The notes: a model not told the origin generated them from the sequence alone. A stretch of 12,338 nucleotides of DNA from JANNRR01 sp031401675 (GCA_031401675.1 JANNRR010000176.1:1-12338); one strand, 5' to 3'. Positions 1 through 6,456 are shown, counted from the first letter of the stretch. Translations and numbers: made by a program.

Positions 1-414
1 TCGGCGGTCAGCGCCCGGCTTTCGACCACCTGATAGGGATCATAAAGGAAATCCTTGCGCAGGCAGGGGCAGGGTGGTCGCCTGACTGGCCGCAACCAGA
101 TGGCTGCCCGCCCCCTGAAACGACGGAGTATCGGTCAGCACCGACAGGCAGGTAGCGCCACCGGCGGCATAGGCGCGCGCCAGGTCCTGCGGGTTGAAAT
201 CGGCGCGGATCAGACCCCTTGACGGGCTGGCCTTCTTGATCTCGGCAATCAGGCCGTAGCCTTGCTTGGCAGCGTCACTCAACGTGCGGGCAAAGCCGCG
301 TGGCGGCGGGGCGGCGGCGGCGGCCACTTCCAGTTCGCTCAGCGGCGCAAGCGCTTTGGCCGCAACGATTTCCGCCAGCTTGTAGGCCCTGATCTTGTCA
401 AGAATTGTGCTCAT
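1..414 (-). CDS. trpC: Indole-3-glycerol-phosphate synthase, 3' part outside window, with an apparent frameshift
   Basis: TrpC closes the pyrrole ring of the indole in tryptophan synthesis (CdRP to indole-3-glycerol phosphate). The start ATG at 414 is preceded by AGGAAG at good spacing, and the protein begins MSTILDKIRAYK. The family signature LIAEIKKASPSRG is at residues 55-67, and the strand SVLTDTPSFQGA follows at 91-102. The frame stays open to about residue 116 (TTLP), then reads a few non-family residues and hits TGA near position 40. One base over, the expected LRKDF with the catalytic lysine and then LYDPYQVVESRALTA run to the window edge. Removing one base from the GGGG at 66-69 gives a continuous TTLPCLRKDF. 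The gene is therefore frameshifted here, by real mutation or by a homopolymer error. It is last of the visible trpGDC set, 72 nt after trpD. The identity is certain; whether it is functional is not. Confidence 0.93.
66..69 (-). other. Apparent +1 frameshift site in trpC (GGGG on plus strand, CCCC in the gene)
   Basis: The trpC reading frame changes here. Upstream, frame A encodes TTLP; downstream, only the frame shifted by one base encodes the conserved LRKDF and DPYQV segments. Four bases (CTGC) sit between the Pro codon and the Leu codon where the family has one residue. Dropping one C from the run restores the frame. A short homopolymer is a typical place for a single-base sequencing indel or for replication slippage. 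Confidence 0.85.
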
Positions 415-486
415 GCCACTTCCTAGCGCCAGTCCGCTGCGAAGGGAAGCAGGAGCCGTGCCCGGTCAGTGCCCCCGCTGCGCAGG

Positions 487-1503
487 TCAGCCGGACTGTG
501 TCAGCTGTACCAGCCGCGCCACCTTGTCGCGCGCCGCACCCGAGTCGATGCTTTCGGCTGCCATTGCAACCCCTTCGACCAGAGAGTTGACGCGGTCGGC
601 AACCATCAGGGCGGCGGCCGCATTCAACAGGACGGCGTCGCGGTAGGCCCCCTTCTGCCCGTCCAGCAGGGCGCGAAAGGCTGCGGCGTTTTCGGCTGGG
701 CTGCCGCCAAGGATCGCCGCGAACGGATGCAGCGGCAGGCCAGCCTCCTCGGGGTGCAGATCAAACTCGCGCACCGCACCATCCTGCAAGGACGCGACAT
801 GGCTGACCCCGGCGATGGACAATTCATCGGTGCCGTCGCCGCCGTGCACCAGCCAGGCCCGTTCCGACCCCAGGGCAGCCAGGGTTTCGGCCATCGGCCG
901 GATCAGGGCCCGCGAAAACGCACCGGTCAACTGCCGCTTGACCCCGGCCGGGTTGGTCAGCGGCCCCAGGATGTTGAAGATGGTCCGGGTTCCCAGTTCG
1001 GCCCGCGCCGGGGCGACGTGACGGGTGGCCGGATGGTGCATCGGCGCCATCATGAAGCCGATGCCGATGTCGTTCAGCGCGCGTTCGACCACTTCGGCGC
1101 TGACCATGACATTGACCCCCAGTTCGGTAAGTGCATCGGCGGCCCCGGATTTCGAGGACAGGTTGCGGTTGCCATGCTTGGCCACCACGACGCCGGCCCC
1201 GGCCACCACAAAGGCGGTGGCGGTGGAAATGTTCAGGGTGCCTTTGCCGTCGCCGCCGGTCCCCACGATATCCATGGCACCGTCGGGCGCGCGTACCGCG
1301 TTGCACTTGGCCCGCATCACGGTTGCCGCTGCGGCAAACTCGTCCACCGTTTCGCCACGGGTGCGCAATGCCATCAGGAAACCGCCAAGTTGCGCCGGCG
1401 TCGCCTCGCCCTCGAACAGGATGTTGAACGCCTGTTCCGCTTCGGCCCGGCTGAGCGGCCGGGTGCAGGCGGCAGCAATCAGCGGTTTCAGCGCATCGCT
1501 CAT
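487..1503 (-). CDS. trpD: Anthranilate phosphoribosyltransferase
   Basis: TrpD transfers phosphoribose from PRPP to anthranilate, the second step of tryptophan synthesis. The 338-residue protein has the normal family length and a full set of motifs: GTGGDGKGTLNIST at 81-94 (PRPP/diphosphate loop), KHGNRNLSSKSGAAD at 109-123, HHPA at 156-159 (anthranilate side), the RAELGTRTIFNILGPLTNP stretch at 167-185, and GGDGTDE at 221-227, whose Asp-Glu pair binds Mg2+. The start codon overlaps the trpG stop in an ATGA arrangement (1500-1503), so the two are probably translationally coupled. It is followed after 72 nt by trpC. The start fits the family N-terminus, and nothing is missing or broken. Confidence 0.98.
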   Translation of the reverse strand: MSDALKPLIAAACTRPLSRAEAEQAFNILFEGEATPAQLGGFLMALRTRGETVDEFAAAATVMRAKCNAVRAPDGAMDIVGTGGDGKGTLNISTATAFVVAGAGVVVAKHGNRNLSSKSGAADALTELGVNVMVSAEVVERALNDIGIGFMMAPMHHPATRHVAPARAELGTRTIFNILGPLTNPAGVKRQLTGAFSRALIRPMAETLAALGSERAWLVHGGDGTDELSIAGVSHVASLQDGAVREFDLHPEEAGLPLHPFAAILGGSPAENAAAFRALLDGQKGAYRDAVLLNAAAALMVADRVNSLVEGVAMAAESIDSGAARDKVARLVQLTQSG

Positions 1504-2081
1504 GCCGGAACCGCCGCCAGATTCAGAAAGTTGCGCAAGAGCGCGTGGCCGTGCTGCGAAGCGATGGATTCCGGGTGGAACTGCACGCCCTCGATTGGCA
1601 GGTGGCGGTGCCGCAGACCCATGATGGTACCGTCCGCCAGTTCGGCGGTCACCTCCAGTTCTTCGGGCAGCGACGAACGCTCGACCACCAGCGAATGGTA
1701 GCGCGTCGCCTCGAACGGCGAGGGCAGCCCGGCGAACACGCCCTGACCGGTGTGATGCATCACCCCCATCTTGCCATGCACAATTTCGTGGCAGCGCACG
1801 ACCTTGCCGCCAAAGGCCTGCCCGATGGTCTGATGGCCAAGGCAGACGCCCAGCAAGGGGGTCCCCGTTTCCGCCGCAGCCAGCGTCAGCGCCAGACAGA
1901 TGCCGGCCTGCGACGGGTCACAGGGGCCGGGGCTGAGAACGATGGCCGCGGGCTTAAGCGCCACCGCATCCTGAACGTTCAGCGCGTCATTGCGGCGGAC
2001 CACGACATCGGCACCCAACTCGCCCAGGTAATGCACCAGATTGTAGGTAAAGCTGTCGTAGTTGTCGATCAGAAGCAGCAT
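1500..2081 (-). CDS. trpG: Anthranilate synthase component II (glutamine amidotransferase)
   Basis: TrpG releases ammonia from glutamine for the TrpE subunit, which makes anthranilate from chorismate. It is a class I amidotransferase of 193 residues. It begins LLLIDNYDSFTYNL, with the oxyanion segment SPGPCDP at 50-56, the nucleophile Cys80 in GVCLGHQ, and His169 and Glu171 in QFHPES: an intact Cys-His-Glu triad. The frame is open further upstream to 2177, but that extension (MYSVTRRPDH...) has no family resemblance. ATG 2081 places the conserved IDNYDSF at residues 5-11 and has GAAGG about 9 nt upstream, so I chose it. The paralogue for folate (PabA) is nearly identical in motif, but the ATGA overlap with trpD makes the tryptophan role clear. 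It is the first gene of trpGDC and is divergent from yibQ. Confidence 0.97.
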   Translation of the reverse strand: MLLLIDNYDSFTYNLVHYLGELGADVVVRRNDALNVQDAVALKPAAIVLSPGPCDPSQAGICLALTLAAAETGTPLLGVCLGHQTIGQAFGGKVVRCHEIVHGKMGVMHHTGQGVFAGLPSPFEATRYHSLVVERSSLPEELEVTAELADGTIMGLRHRHLPIEGVQFHPESIASQHGHALLRNFLNLAAVPA

Positions 2082-2122
2082 GGTCGCCGGCCTTCGCGGG
2101 TTGAAGCAGTTGGTTGCAGGCG

Positions 2123-2144
2123 CTATTCCTGGCCGCAGCAATAG
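2123..2144. promoter_or_regulatory. Imperfect palindrome in the trpG/yibQ divergent spacer
   Basis: CTATT (2123-2127) and AATAG (2140-2144) are perfect inverted arms. Inside them CTG (2129-2131) pairs with CAG (2136-2138) across a 4-nt centre, with one mismatched base on each side (2128 and 2139). It lies about 40-60 nt upstream of the trpG start, between it and the TATA-containing stretch. It could be an operator or a leader hairpin in the trpG mRNA. No named regulator motif was recognised. Confidence 0.35.
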
Positions 2145-2147
2145 GGG

Positions 2148-2176
2148 GTGATCCGGACGTCGGGTCACGCTATACA
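2148..2176. promoter_or_regulatory. Possible overlapping divergent promoters for trpG and yibQ
   Basis: On the plus strand TATACA (2171-2176) resembles a -10 box for yibQ, but the bases 17 nt upstream (GTGATC, 2148-2153) are a poor -35. On the minus strand the same spot reads TATAGC (2174-2169), a candidate -10 for trpG. A good TTGACC lies upstream of it (2202-2197), but at a 22-nt spacing, which is too long for a standard promoter. The 171-bp spacer must hold both promoters; the exact boxes are uncertain. Confidence 0.3.
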
Positions 2177-2252
2177 TGGGCAGAGCCGCGCGCCGGGGTC
2201 AAGGCCCCGAGGTCAAAGCGTCGTGGCAGGATCGGGCAAAAGGCGTTCTGGG

Positions 2253-4412
2253 ATGGCAGGTGGCGGCGGGTTTCTGGCAGGCATTGCCTCTGGGCTGGTC
2301 ATGGCGCTGGCGGGCGGGGTGGCGGTGTCGCTGCTGTCACCGCTGCCGCAGGTGGCGACAGGAACCGATCTGCTGCCAGTGGCTGGGGCCGGATTGCCAC
2401 AAGCCGCCGGAACCGGCGCGGATGCTGCCGCCCCGGCCACTGATCCGTCAGGGATCGCGCCGGAATTGTCAAAGGATACCGCCGCCCACACCGACGGCGC
2501 GGCGACCGCAGCGGGCGGAGCAGCGGTGGAAGCAGCTGCAACCGGACCGGACCAACCGGCGACCGTTTCGACAGGTATGGCTGCGACCGATCCGGCAGCG
2601 GTCGCTCCGCCTGTGGTGCAGGATGCCGCCGCCGCGCCACTTGCTACCGCGACCAGTGCCGATGCGCTGATCACGCCGGGTGCCGCAGCCTCTGACGTGA
2701 CCGCCGAGGGCGGGTCGCTGCAGGATATGTCGATGTCCGGCCGCCTTGCCGACCCTGGCCCGTCGGACCCGGCGGTTGCGCCGCAGCCGGTGCCGTTACC
2801 TGCGTTGGCCGCTGACGTCGCCGAGGCCCCGGCTCTGCCGGCAAACGACGCCGAACCCGCCAGCGCACCGGTGCAGGCCGAGATGGCGTATGCCGAGCCC
2901 GGGATGGCCACGGTGGCGACGGACGCGGCCACCGCTTTGGAACCGGTGGCCGAAACGGTTCCGGCGGACAGCCGGACCGCCGCATCGGCGCCAAGTCTGA
3001 CCGATCAGTCACCGCGGCCTGTCACGACCGGGGGCCAGCTTGCGGAAACCCTGCCGCAAAGCGGTGCCGATGCCCCGATGCCGCCTGCCGAACTGGCCGC
3101 CGAACTGGCCGCCGAACCGTCCTTGGCGCCGCTGACGCCGCTGGCCGACGTGGCCGCCGTGCCGGAGGCCGGCCCGCCGCTGCCCCGGATCGGCGTCGAA
3201 CCCGGCGCTGCCAGGCCCGCAGCGACGGTCGAGGCGAACCTGCCGGTGGCCGGCGGCGATGCTCCCGGCATTTCCCTCGGCGCCGCCGGCACAGCACCTG
3301 CGGCACCCTCGGCCGAGCCGAGCCCGGCATCGCCACTGACGCCGGGGCCGGTTCTGGCAGAGGCACCGGCACCCGGGACTGCGGCCCCGTCCCTGACGGA
3401 CGCCGCCGACGGCTTGCCACAGCTGATCGCGGTCGGGTCCGATCCGGCCGCACCGGAAGCCGCGCCCAGGTTGGCAGAGCCGGGAACCGACGACATGGCC
3501 GATACGCTGGAACCGCTGCCCGAGAAATCAACGGTCTTCACCGCCACCGAAACCGAAAACTCGATGGCGCTGCCCGGCAGCGAAACCGCGCCGCAACCCG
3601 GGCTTCCGGGCGATGTGCCGGGCGTGGTCGCCGACCGATTGCCACGGATCGGCGATCCGCCTGTCAGCGAACCGGCAGGAGCACCGGCGGGCGAGGCTGC
3701 CGCTGATCCGGGCCTGATCGAATTGGACCCGAACGCGGCACCCCAGCCGGCGCTGCAGCGCAATGCCGCCGCCTTTGACAATCCCGAGGGGCGGCCGCTG
3801 TTTTCGGTGATCCTGCTGGATACCGGCGAGGTGGACCGCGCCACGCTGACCGGCATCGGCTTTCCGGTCACGATCGCCATCGATCCGACCCGCCCGGACG
3901 CGGGCGAGGCGGCGTTCGTCTACAGGTCGGCCGGTATCGAAGTGCTGATCATGGCCACCGGACTGCCTGAAGGGGTCACCGCAACCGATCTGGAAGTGGC
4001 GTTCCAAAGCCACTTCACCACGATCCCGGACAGTGTCGGCGTCATCGATCTGGCCGAAGGCGGCTTTCAGGACGACCGCGAGCGGTCGCAGCAGATCATG
4101 CCGATCCTTGCCGCCGATGGCTACGGGCTGATCACCTTTGACCGGGGTCTGAATTCCGCCAGTCAGGTAGCCCGGCGCAGCGGGGTCAAACAGGCGCTGG
4201 TGTTCCGCGAACTGGATGCCGACCGGGAAAACCTGACGACGATCCGCCGCTATCTGGACCGCGCGGCGTTCAAGGCGGTGCAGGAGGGCAGCGTGGTAGT
4301 GATGGGCCATGCCCGCCCGGAAACGCTTGCCGCATTGCTGGAATGGGCGGTCGAAGGCCGGTCGGCCAATGTGGCGCTGGCCCCGGTGTCGGTCGCCATC
4401 ACCGGCCAGTAG
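2253..4412 (+). CDS. yibQ: YibQ-like membrane-anchored protein with a divergent polysaccharide deacetylase domain
   Basis: The chosen ATG has AAAAGG 9 nt upstream and gives 719 residues. The frame is open to a GTG at 2148, but the added residues look non-coding. Residues about 7-30 form one hydrophobic segment with few charges before it, probably an inner-membrane anchor with the rest in the periplasm. Residues about 31-510 are low-complexity Ala/Pro/Gly/Glu linker with two LPRIG motifs (310-314 and 463-467). From RPLFSVILLD (514) to the end it resembles the divergent polysaccharide deacetylase family (COG2861, E. coli YibQ). Only the late MGHARPETL motif (684-692) is well kept; IDD reads LLD, and the NHMGS and LDS motifs are not present. 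The enzyme may be inactive or changed. The gene lies between the two trp blocks, as recalled for R. sphaeroides, with no evident tryptophan role. Family assignment is fairly sure, function unknown. Confidence 0.8.
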   Translation: MAGGGGFLAGIASGLVMALAGGVAVSLLSPLPQVATGTDLLPVAGAGLPQAAGTGADAAAPATDPSGIAPELSKDTAAHTDGAATAAGGAAVEAAATGPDQPATVSTGMAATDPAAVAPPVVQDAAAAPLATATSADALITPGAAASDVTAEGGSLQDMSMSGRLADPGPSDPAVAPQPVPLPALAADVAEAPALPANDAEPASAPVQAEMAYAEPGMATVATDAATALEPVAETVPADSRTAASAPSLTDQSPRPVTTGGQLAETLPQSGADAPMPPAELAAELAAEPSLAPLTPLADVAAVPEAGPPLPRIGVEPGAARPAATVEANLPVAGGDAPGISLGAAGTAPAAPSAEPSPASPLTPGPVLAEAPAPGTAAPSLTDAADGLPQLIAVGSDPAAPEAAPRLAEPGTDDMADTLEPLPEKSTVFTATETENSMALPGSETAPQPGLPGDVPGVVADRLPRIGDPPVSEPAGAPAGEAAADPGLIELDPNAAPQPALQRNAAAFDNPEGRPLFSVILLDTGEVDRATLTGIGFPVTIAIDPTRPDAGEAAFVYRSAGIEVLIMATGLPEGVTATDLEVAFQSHFTTIPDSVGVIDLAEGGFQDDRERSQQIMPILAADGYGLITFDRGLNSASQVARRSGVKQALVFRELDADRENLTTIRRYLDRAAFKAVQEGSVVVMGHARPETLAALLEWAVEGRSANVALAPVSVAITGQ
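3090..3113 (+). repeat. Two tandem copies of a 12-bp unit inside the yibQ linker
   Basis: GAACTGGCCGCC occurs twice in direct succession (3090-3101 and 3102-3113) and is followed by a partial third start (GAACCG). It encodes ELAA-ELAA-E. Short in-frame duplications like this are a plausible way for the Ala/Glu/Pro-rich linker to change length without breaking the frame. Confidence 0.7.
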
Positions 4413-4499
4413 GGAACGGGCTGCGGGCTACAGGTGGGATGTCTGCCGGGGCGAGGTGAGGTTCGGTGCAGCCGTCGGCCTGACCATGCGGCGCAGGGT

Positions 4500-4542
4500 G
4501 GGGTTTTGCACCCCCCGCGTCCACCGGTTCTCGGACCGGTGG
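4500..4542 (+). terminator. Hairpin pair downstream of yibQ, possible terminator
   Basis: Two hairpins follow the yibQ stop by about 90-130 nt. The first is GGGGT (4500-4504) with ACCCC (4510-4514). The second, stronger one is CCACCGGT (4521-4528) with ACCGGTGG (4535-4542) around a 6-nt loop. There is no T-tract right after; the next notable sequence is GCAGAGTATTTG and a run of eight A (4566-4573). Placement suits transcript ends from yibQ, or from the opposite strand, where the A-run would read as U's but on the wrong side of this hairpin. Confidence 0.4.
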
Positions 4543-4695
4543 CGCACCCCGCAGAGTATTTGCGCGAAAAAAAAGCGAAATTTGACTCAAGTTGCGTGGA
4601 GCGGGAGTGGCGCTTTGGGTCAATCGGACAGCGTCACGCGCCAGATCGGGATGGGTTTTGACGGAATCACCGGTCCCACTCCGCCTCCGCCAGTC

Positions 4696-4740
4696 TGAGC
4701 GGGAAAAGACGATCTTCCAGTGGAAGATCGGCCCCGCTCA
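4696..4740. repeat. 45-nt interrupted inverted repeat with two nested stems
   Basis: The outer arms TGAGCGGG (4696-4703) and CCCGCTCA (4733-4740) are perfect complements. The inner arms CGATCTTCC (4710-4718) and GGAAGATCG (4722-4730) are also perfect around a 3-nt loop. The internal bulge is asymmetric (6 nt against 2 nt). Seventeen perfect pairs in 45 nt is well beyond chance for this length. It could be a bidirectional terminator, an RNA-stability element or a protein-binding cruciform. Confidence 0.75.
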
Positions 4741-4800
4741 TGGTGCCACGGTGCCGCTGGACTGTTGCCGCGCGAGACGACAGAGGGCGGCGCTTGCCCC

Positions 4801-4861
4801 GGCGGGTGCGAAGCGCCCGCCTTGGGCGGGGCGGGCGCTGCCCGGTCCTTTGGGGACCGGG
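4801..4861. terminator. Cluster of strong GC hairpins, partly mutually exclusive
   Basis: As plus-strand RNA, 4801-4809 pairs with 4813-4821 around a GAA loop (one G-U pair). Alternatively AGCGCCCGCC (4812-4821) pairs with GGCGGGCGCT (4830-4839), or GGCGCTT (4789-4795) with AAGCGCC (4811-4817). These share bases and cannot all form together. CCCGGTCC (4841-4848) with GGACCGGG (4854-4861) is independent of them. Termination of one or both converging transcripts is the simple reading; no T-tract is present. Confidence 0.4.
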
Positions 4862-4884
4862 GGTGACGCGGCACCGTTGCACAG

Positions 4885-4908
4885 CGGCAGGCCCGATGGG
4901 GCCTGCCG
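4885..4908 (-). terminator. Hairpin 36 nt after the trpE stop, likely trpE terminator
   Basis: CGGCAGGCCC (4885-4894) and GGGCCTGCCG (4899-4908) form a perfect 10-bp stem with a 4-nt loop. It is the first strong hairpin met by transcription leaving trpE. No U-tract follows on the minus strand, so intrinsic termination is not assured, but position and stability support a 3'-end role. Confidence 0.5.
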
Positions 4909-4944
4909 GCCATTAGAAATGGTTCCAACAAGAATCATCCCGAT

Positions 4945-6456
4945 CTAGCCGTTGCTGGCGCGCACGAACATGCCGGCTTCTTCAGCGGCACGGCGCAGTG
5001 CCTTGGCCTTGTTGACGGTTTCCTGCCATTCGGCCTCGGGATCGCTGTCATAGACGACGCCGCCGCCGGCCTGGATGTACAGCTTTGCGTCCTTCAGTAC
5101 TGCCGTACGCAGCGCTATGCACATGTCCATTTCGCCATTGGCCGCGAAATAACCGACGCCGCCACCATAGAGCCCGCGCTTTTCGGGCTCCAGTTCGTCG
5201 ATGATCTGCATCGCCCGCACTTTCGGCGCACCCGACACGGTGCCGGCGGGCAGACCCGCCAGTAGCGCCGACAGCGCATCCTGCCCCGGGGCAATCCGGC
5301 CGACGACGTTGGACACGATGTGCATGACATGGCTGTAGCGCTCGATCACGAAGGTTTCGGTCGGATGCACCGAACCGACCTCCGCCACCCGCCCGACGTC
5401 GTTGCGCCCGAGGTCCAGAAGCATCAGATGCTCGGCCCGTTCCTTCGGATCGGCCAGCAGATCGGCCTCCAGCGCCTTGTCTTCGGCGGGTGTCGCCCCG
5501 CGCGGCCGGGTGCCTGCGATCGGGCGCACCGTCACCTCGCCGCCGCGCAGGCGTACCAGAATTTCGGGCGAGGCACCGATCACCTGAAAGCCGCCGAAAT
5601 TGAAAAAGAACATGAAGGGCGACGGATTGGTGCGCCGAAGCGAGCGATAGAGCGCAAACGGCGGCAGCTTGAAATCCTGGGTCCAGCGCTGCGCCGGAAC
5701 CACCTGAAAGATGTCGCCCGCCCGGATGTAGCTTTTGGCCTTTTCAACCGCCGCAACATAGGCCGCCTTGGTAAAGTTCGACACCGGCTCGCCGATGGCG
5801 GCGGCGTCGCCCAGCCCGCGCGGCTCGCCCGAGGCCTGCCGCTCCAGATCGCGGACGGCGTCCATCACCCGTTCGGCGGCCTGCGCATAGGCGGCCCGGG
5901 CGGTCAGGCCGGATGCGACCCACGCGGGCGACACCACGGTCACCTCGCCCTTTACCCCGTCCAGCACCGCCACCACCGTCGGGCGCAGCAGCACCGCATC
6001 CGGCAGGCCAAGCGGGTCCGGGTTGACATCGGGAAGGTGCTCGACCAGCCGGATCATGTCGTAGCCCAGATAGCCGAACAGCCCGGCGGCAATCGCCGGC
6101 AACTCCTCCGGCATCTCGATCCGGCTTTCAGCCAATAGTGCTCGCAGGCTGTCAAGCGGATGCCCGGGCTGCGGCTCGAATGCCACCGGGTCGAACCTTG
6201 CCTGCCGGTTGATCGCGGCAGTGGTGCCGTGGCAATGCCAGATCAGGTCGGGCTTCATCCCGACTACCGAATAGCGGCCGCGCACCTCGCCGCCGGTCAC
6301 CGATTCCAGCATGAACGCGTCCTTGCGCGCCTCGGCCAGTTTCAGCATCAGCGAAACCGGCGTGTCGAGGTCTGCGGCCAGCCGCATGTGCAGCACCTGA
6401 CTGCGGCCCTGTGACCAACCGGCCTCGAATGCCTCGAATGTCGGGGTCAGCGCCAC
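4945..6456 (-). CDS. trpE: Anthranilate synthase component I
   Basis: TrpE converts chorismate to anthranilate with ammonia supplied by TrpG. The 503-residue protein has the standard length. The N-terminal domain carries LES at 50-52, the segment linked in this family to feedback inhibition by tryptophan. The chorismate-binding domain has NPSPFMFF (277-284), IAGTRPRG (313-320), LDLGRND (347-353), GTVSGAPK (405-412) and the YGGGVGYF stretch (430-437). All catalytic motifs look intact, and the N-terminal Trp-site motif favours TrpE over PabB. The start codon is GTG at 6456, with AGGGG 6 nt upstream, 12 nt after the ppiD stop, so it is almost certainly co-transcribed with ppiD. It is separated from trpGDC by yibQ on the other strand. 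Confidence 0.97.
   Translation of the reverse strand: MALTPTFEAFEAGWSQGRSQVLHMRLAADLDTPVSLMLKLAEARKDAFMLESVTGGEVRGRYSVVGMKPDLIWHCHGTTAAINRQARFDPVAFEPQPGHPLDSLRALLAESRIEMPEELPAIAAGLFGYLGYDMIRLVEHLPDVNPDPLGLPDAVLLRPTVVAVLDGVKGEVTVVSPAWVASGLTARAAYAQAAERVMDAVRDLERQASGEPRGLGDAAAIGEPVSNFTKAAYVAAVEKAKSYIRAGDIFQVVPAQRWTQDFKLPPFALYRSLRRTNPSPFMFFFNFGGFQVIGASPEILVRLRGGEVTVRPIAGTRPRGATPAEDKALEADLLADPKERAEHLMLLDLGRNDVGRVAEVGSVHPTETFVIERYSHVMHIVSNVVGRIAPGQDALSALLAGLPAGTVSGAPKVRAMQIIDELEPEKRGLYGGGVGYFAANGEMDMCIALRTAVLKDAKLYIQAGGGVVYDSDPEAEWQETVNKAKALRRAAEEAGMFVRASNG

Larger units (their letters stand above)
4413..4944. other. 532-bp convergent spacer without a convincing gene
   Basis: The spacer lies between the ends of yibQ (plus) and trpE (minus). 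Open frames here lack ribosome-binding sites and family resemblance, and several overlap on both strands, so I call none. It is unusually rich in inverted repeats: 4500-4514, 4521-4542, 4696-4740, 4801-4821 (alternative 4812-4839), 4841-4861, 4885-4908 and 4910-4922, plus a long-range 10-bp pairing of 4748-4757 with 4868-4877. Some should serve as terminators for the two converging transcripts. The number and spread exceed what two terminators need, so a structured RNA or a palindromic repeat element is possible. Confidence 0.7.

Noticed and set aside
469..1701. 410-codon plus-strand open frame across trpD and the trpG end
   Set aside because: Antisense to two unmistakable trp genes; the composition is typical of a reverse-frame artefact in GC-rich DNA.
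2213..3880. Long minus-strand open frames opposite yibQ (2213-2932, 3005-3880)
   Set aside because: They mirror the GC-rich Ala/Pro linker codons of yibQ, are low-complexity Ala/Gly/Ser/Pro sequence, and have no ribosome-binding site or family resemblance.
4577..4605. TTGACT at 4578-4583 as a plus-strand promoter -35
   Set aside because: No acceptable -10 at 16-18 nt and no gene downstream on that strand.
4741..4908. RNase P RNA, SRP RNA, tmRNA or 6S RNA in the structured spacer
   Set aside because: None of the conserved core sequences of these RNAs that I know could be found on either strand.
4592..4948. Small open frames on both strands in the yibQ/trpE spacer, including a minus-strand peptide starting MSGADLPLEDRLFPLRLAEA
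   Set aside because: The short peptide looks protein-like, but its ATG has no Shine-Dalgarno and its codons overlap the nested inverted repeat. The others are Arg/Pro/Ala-rich with no support.
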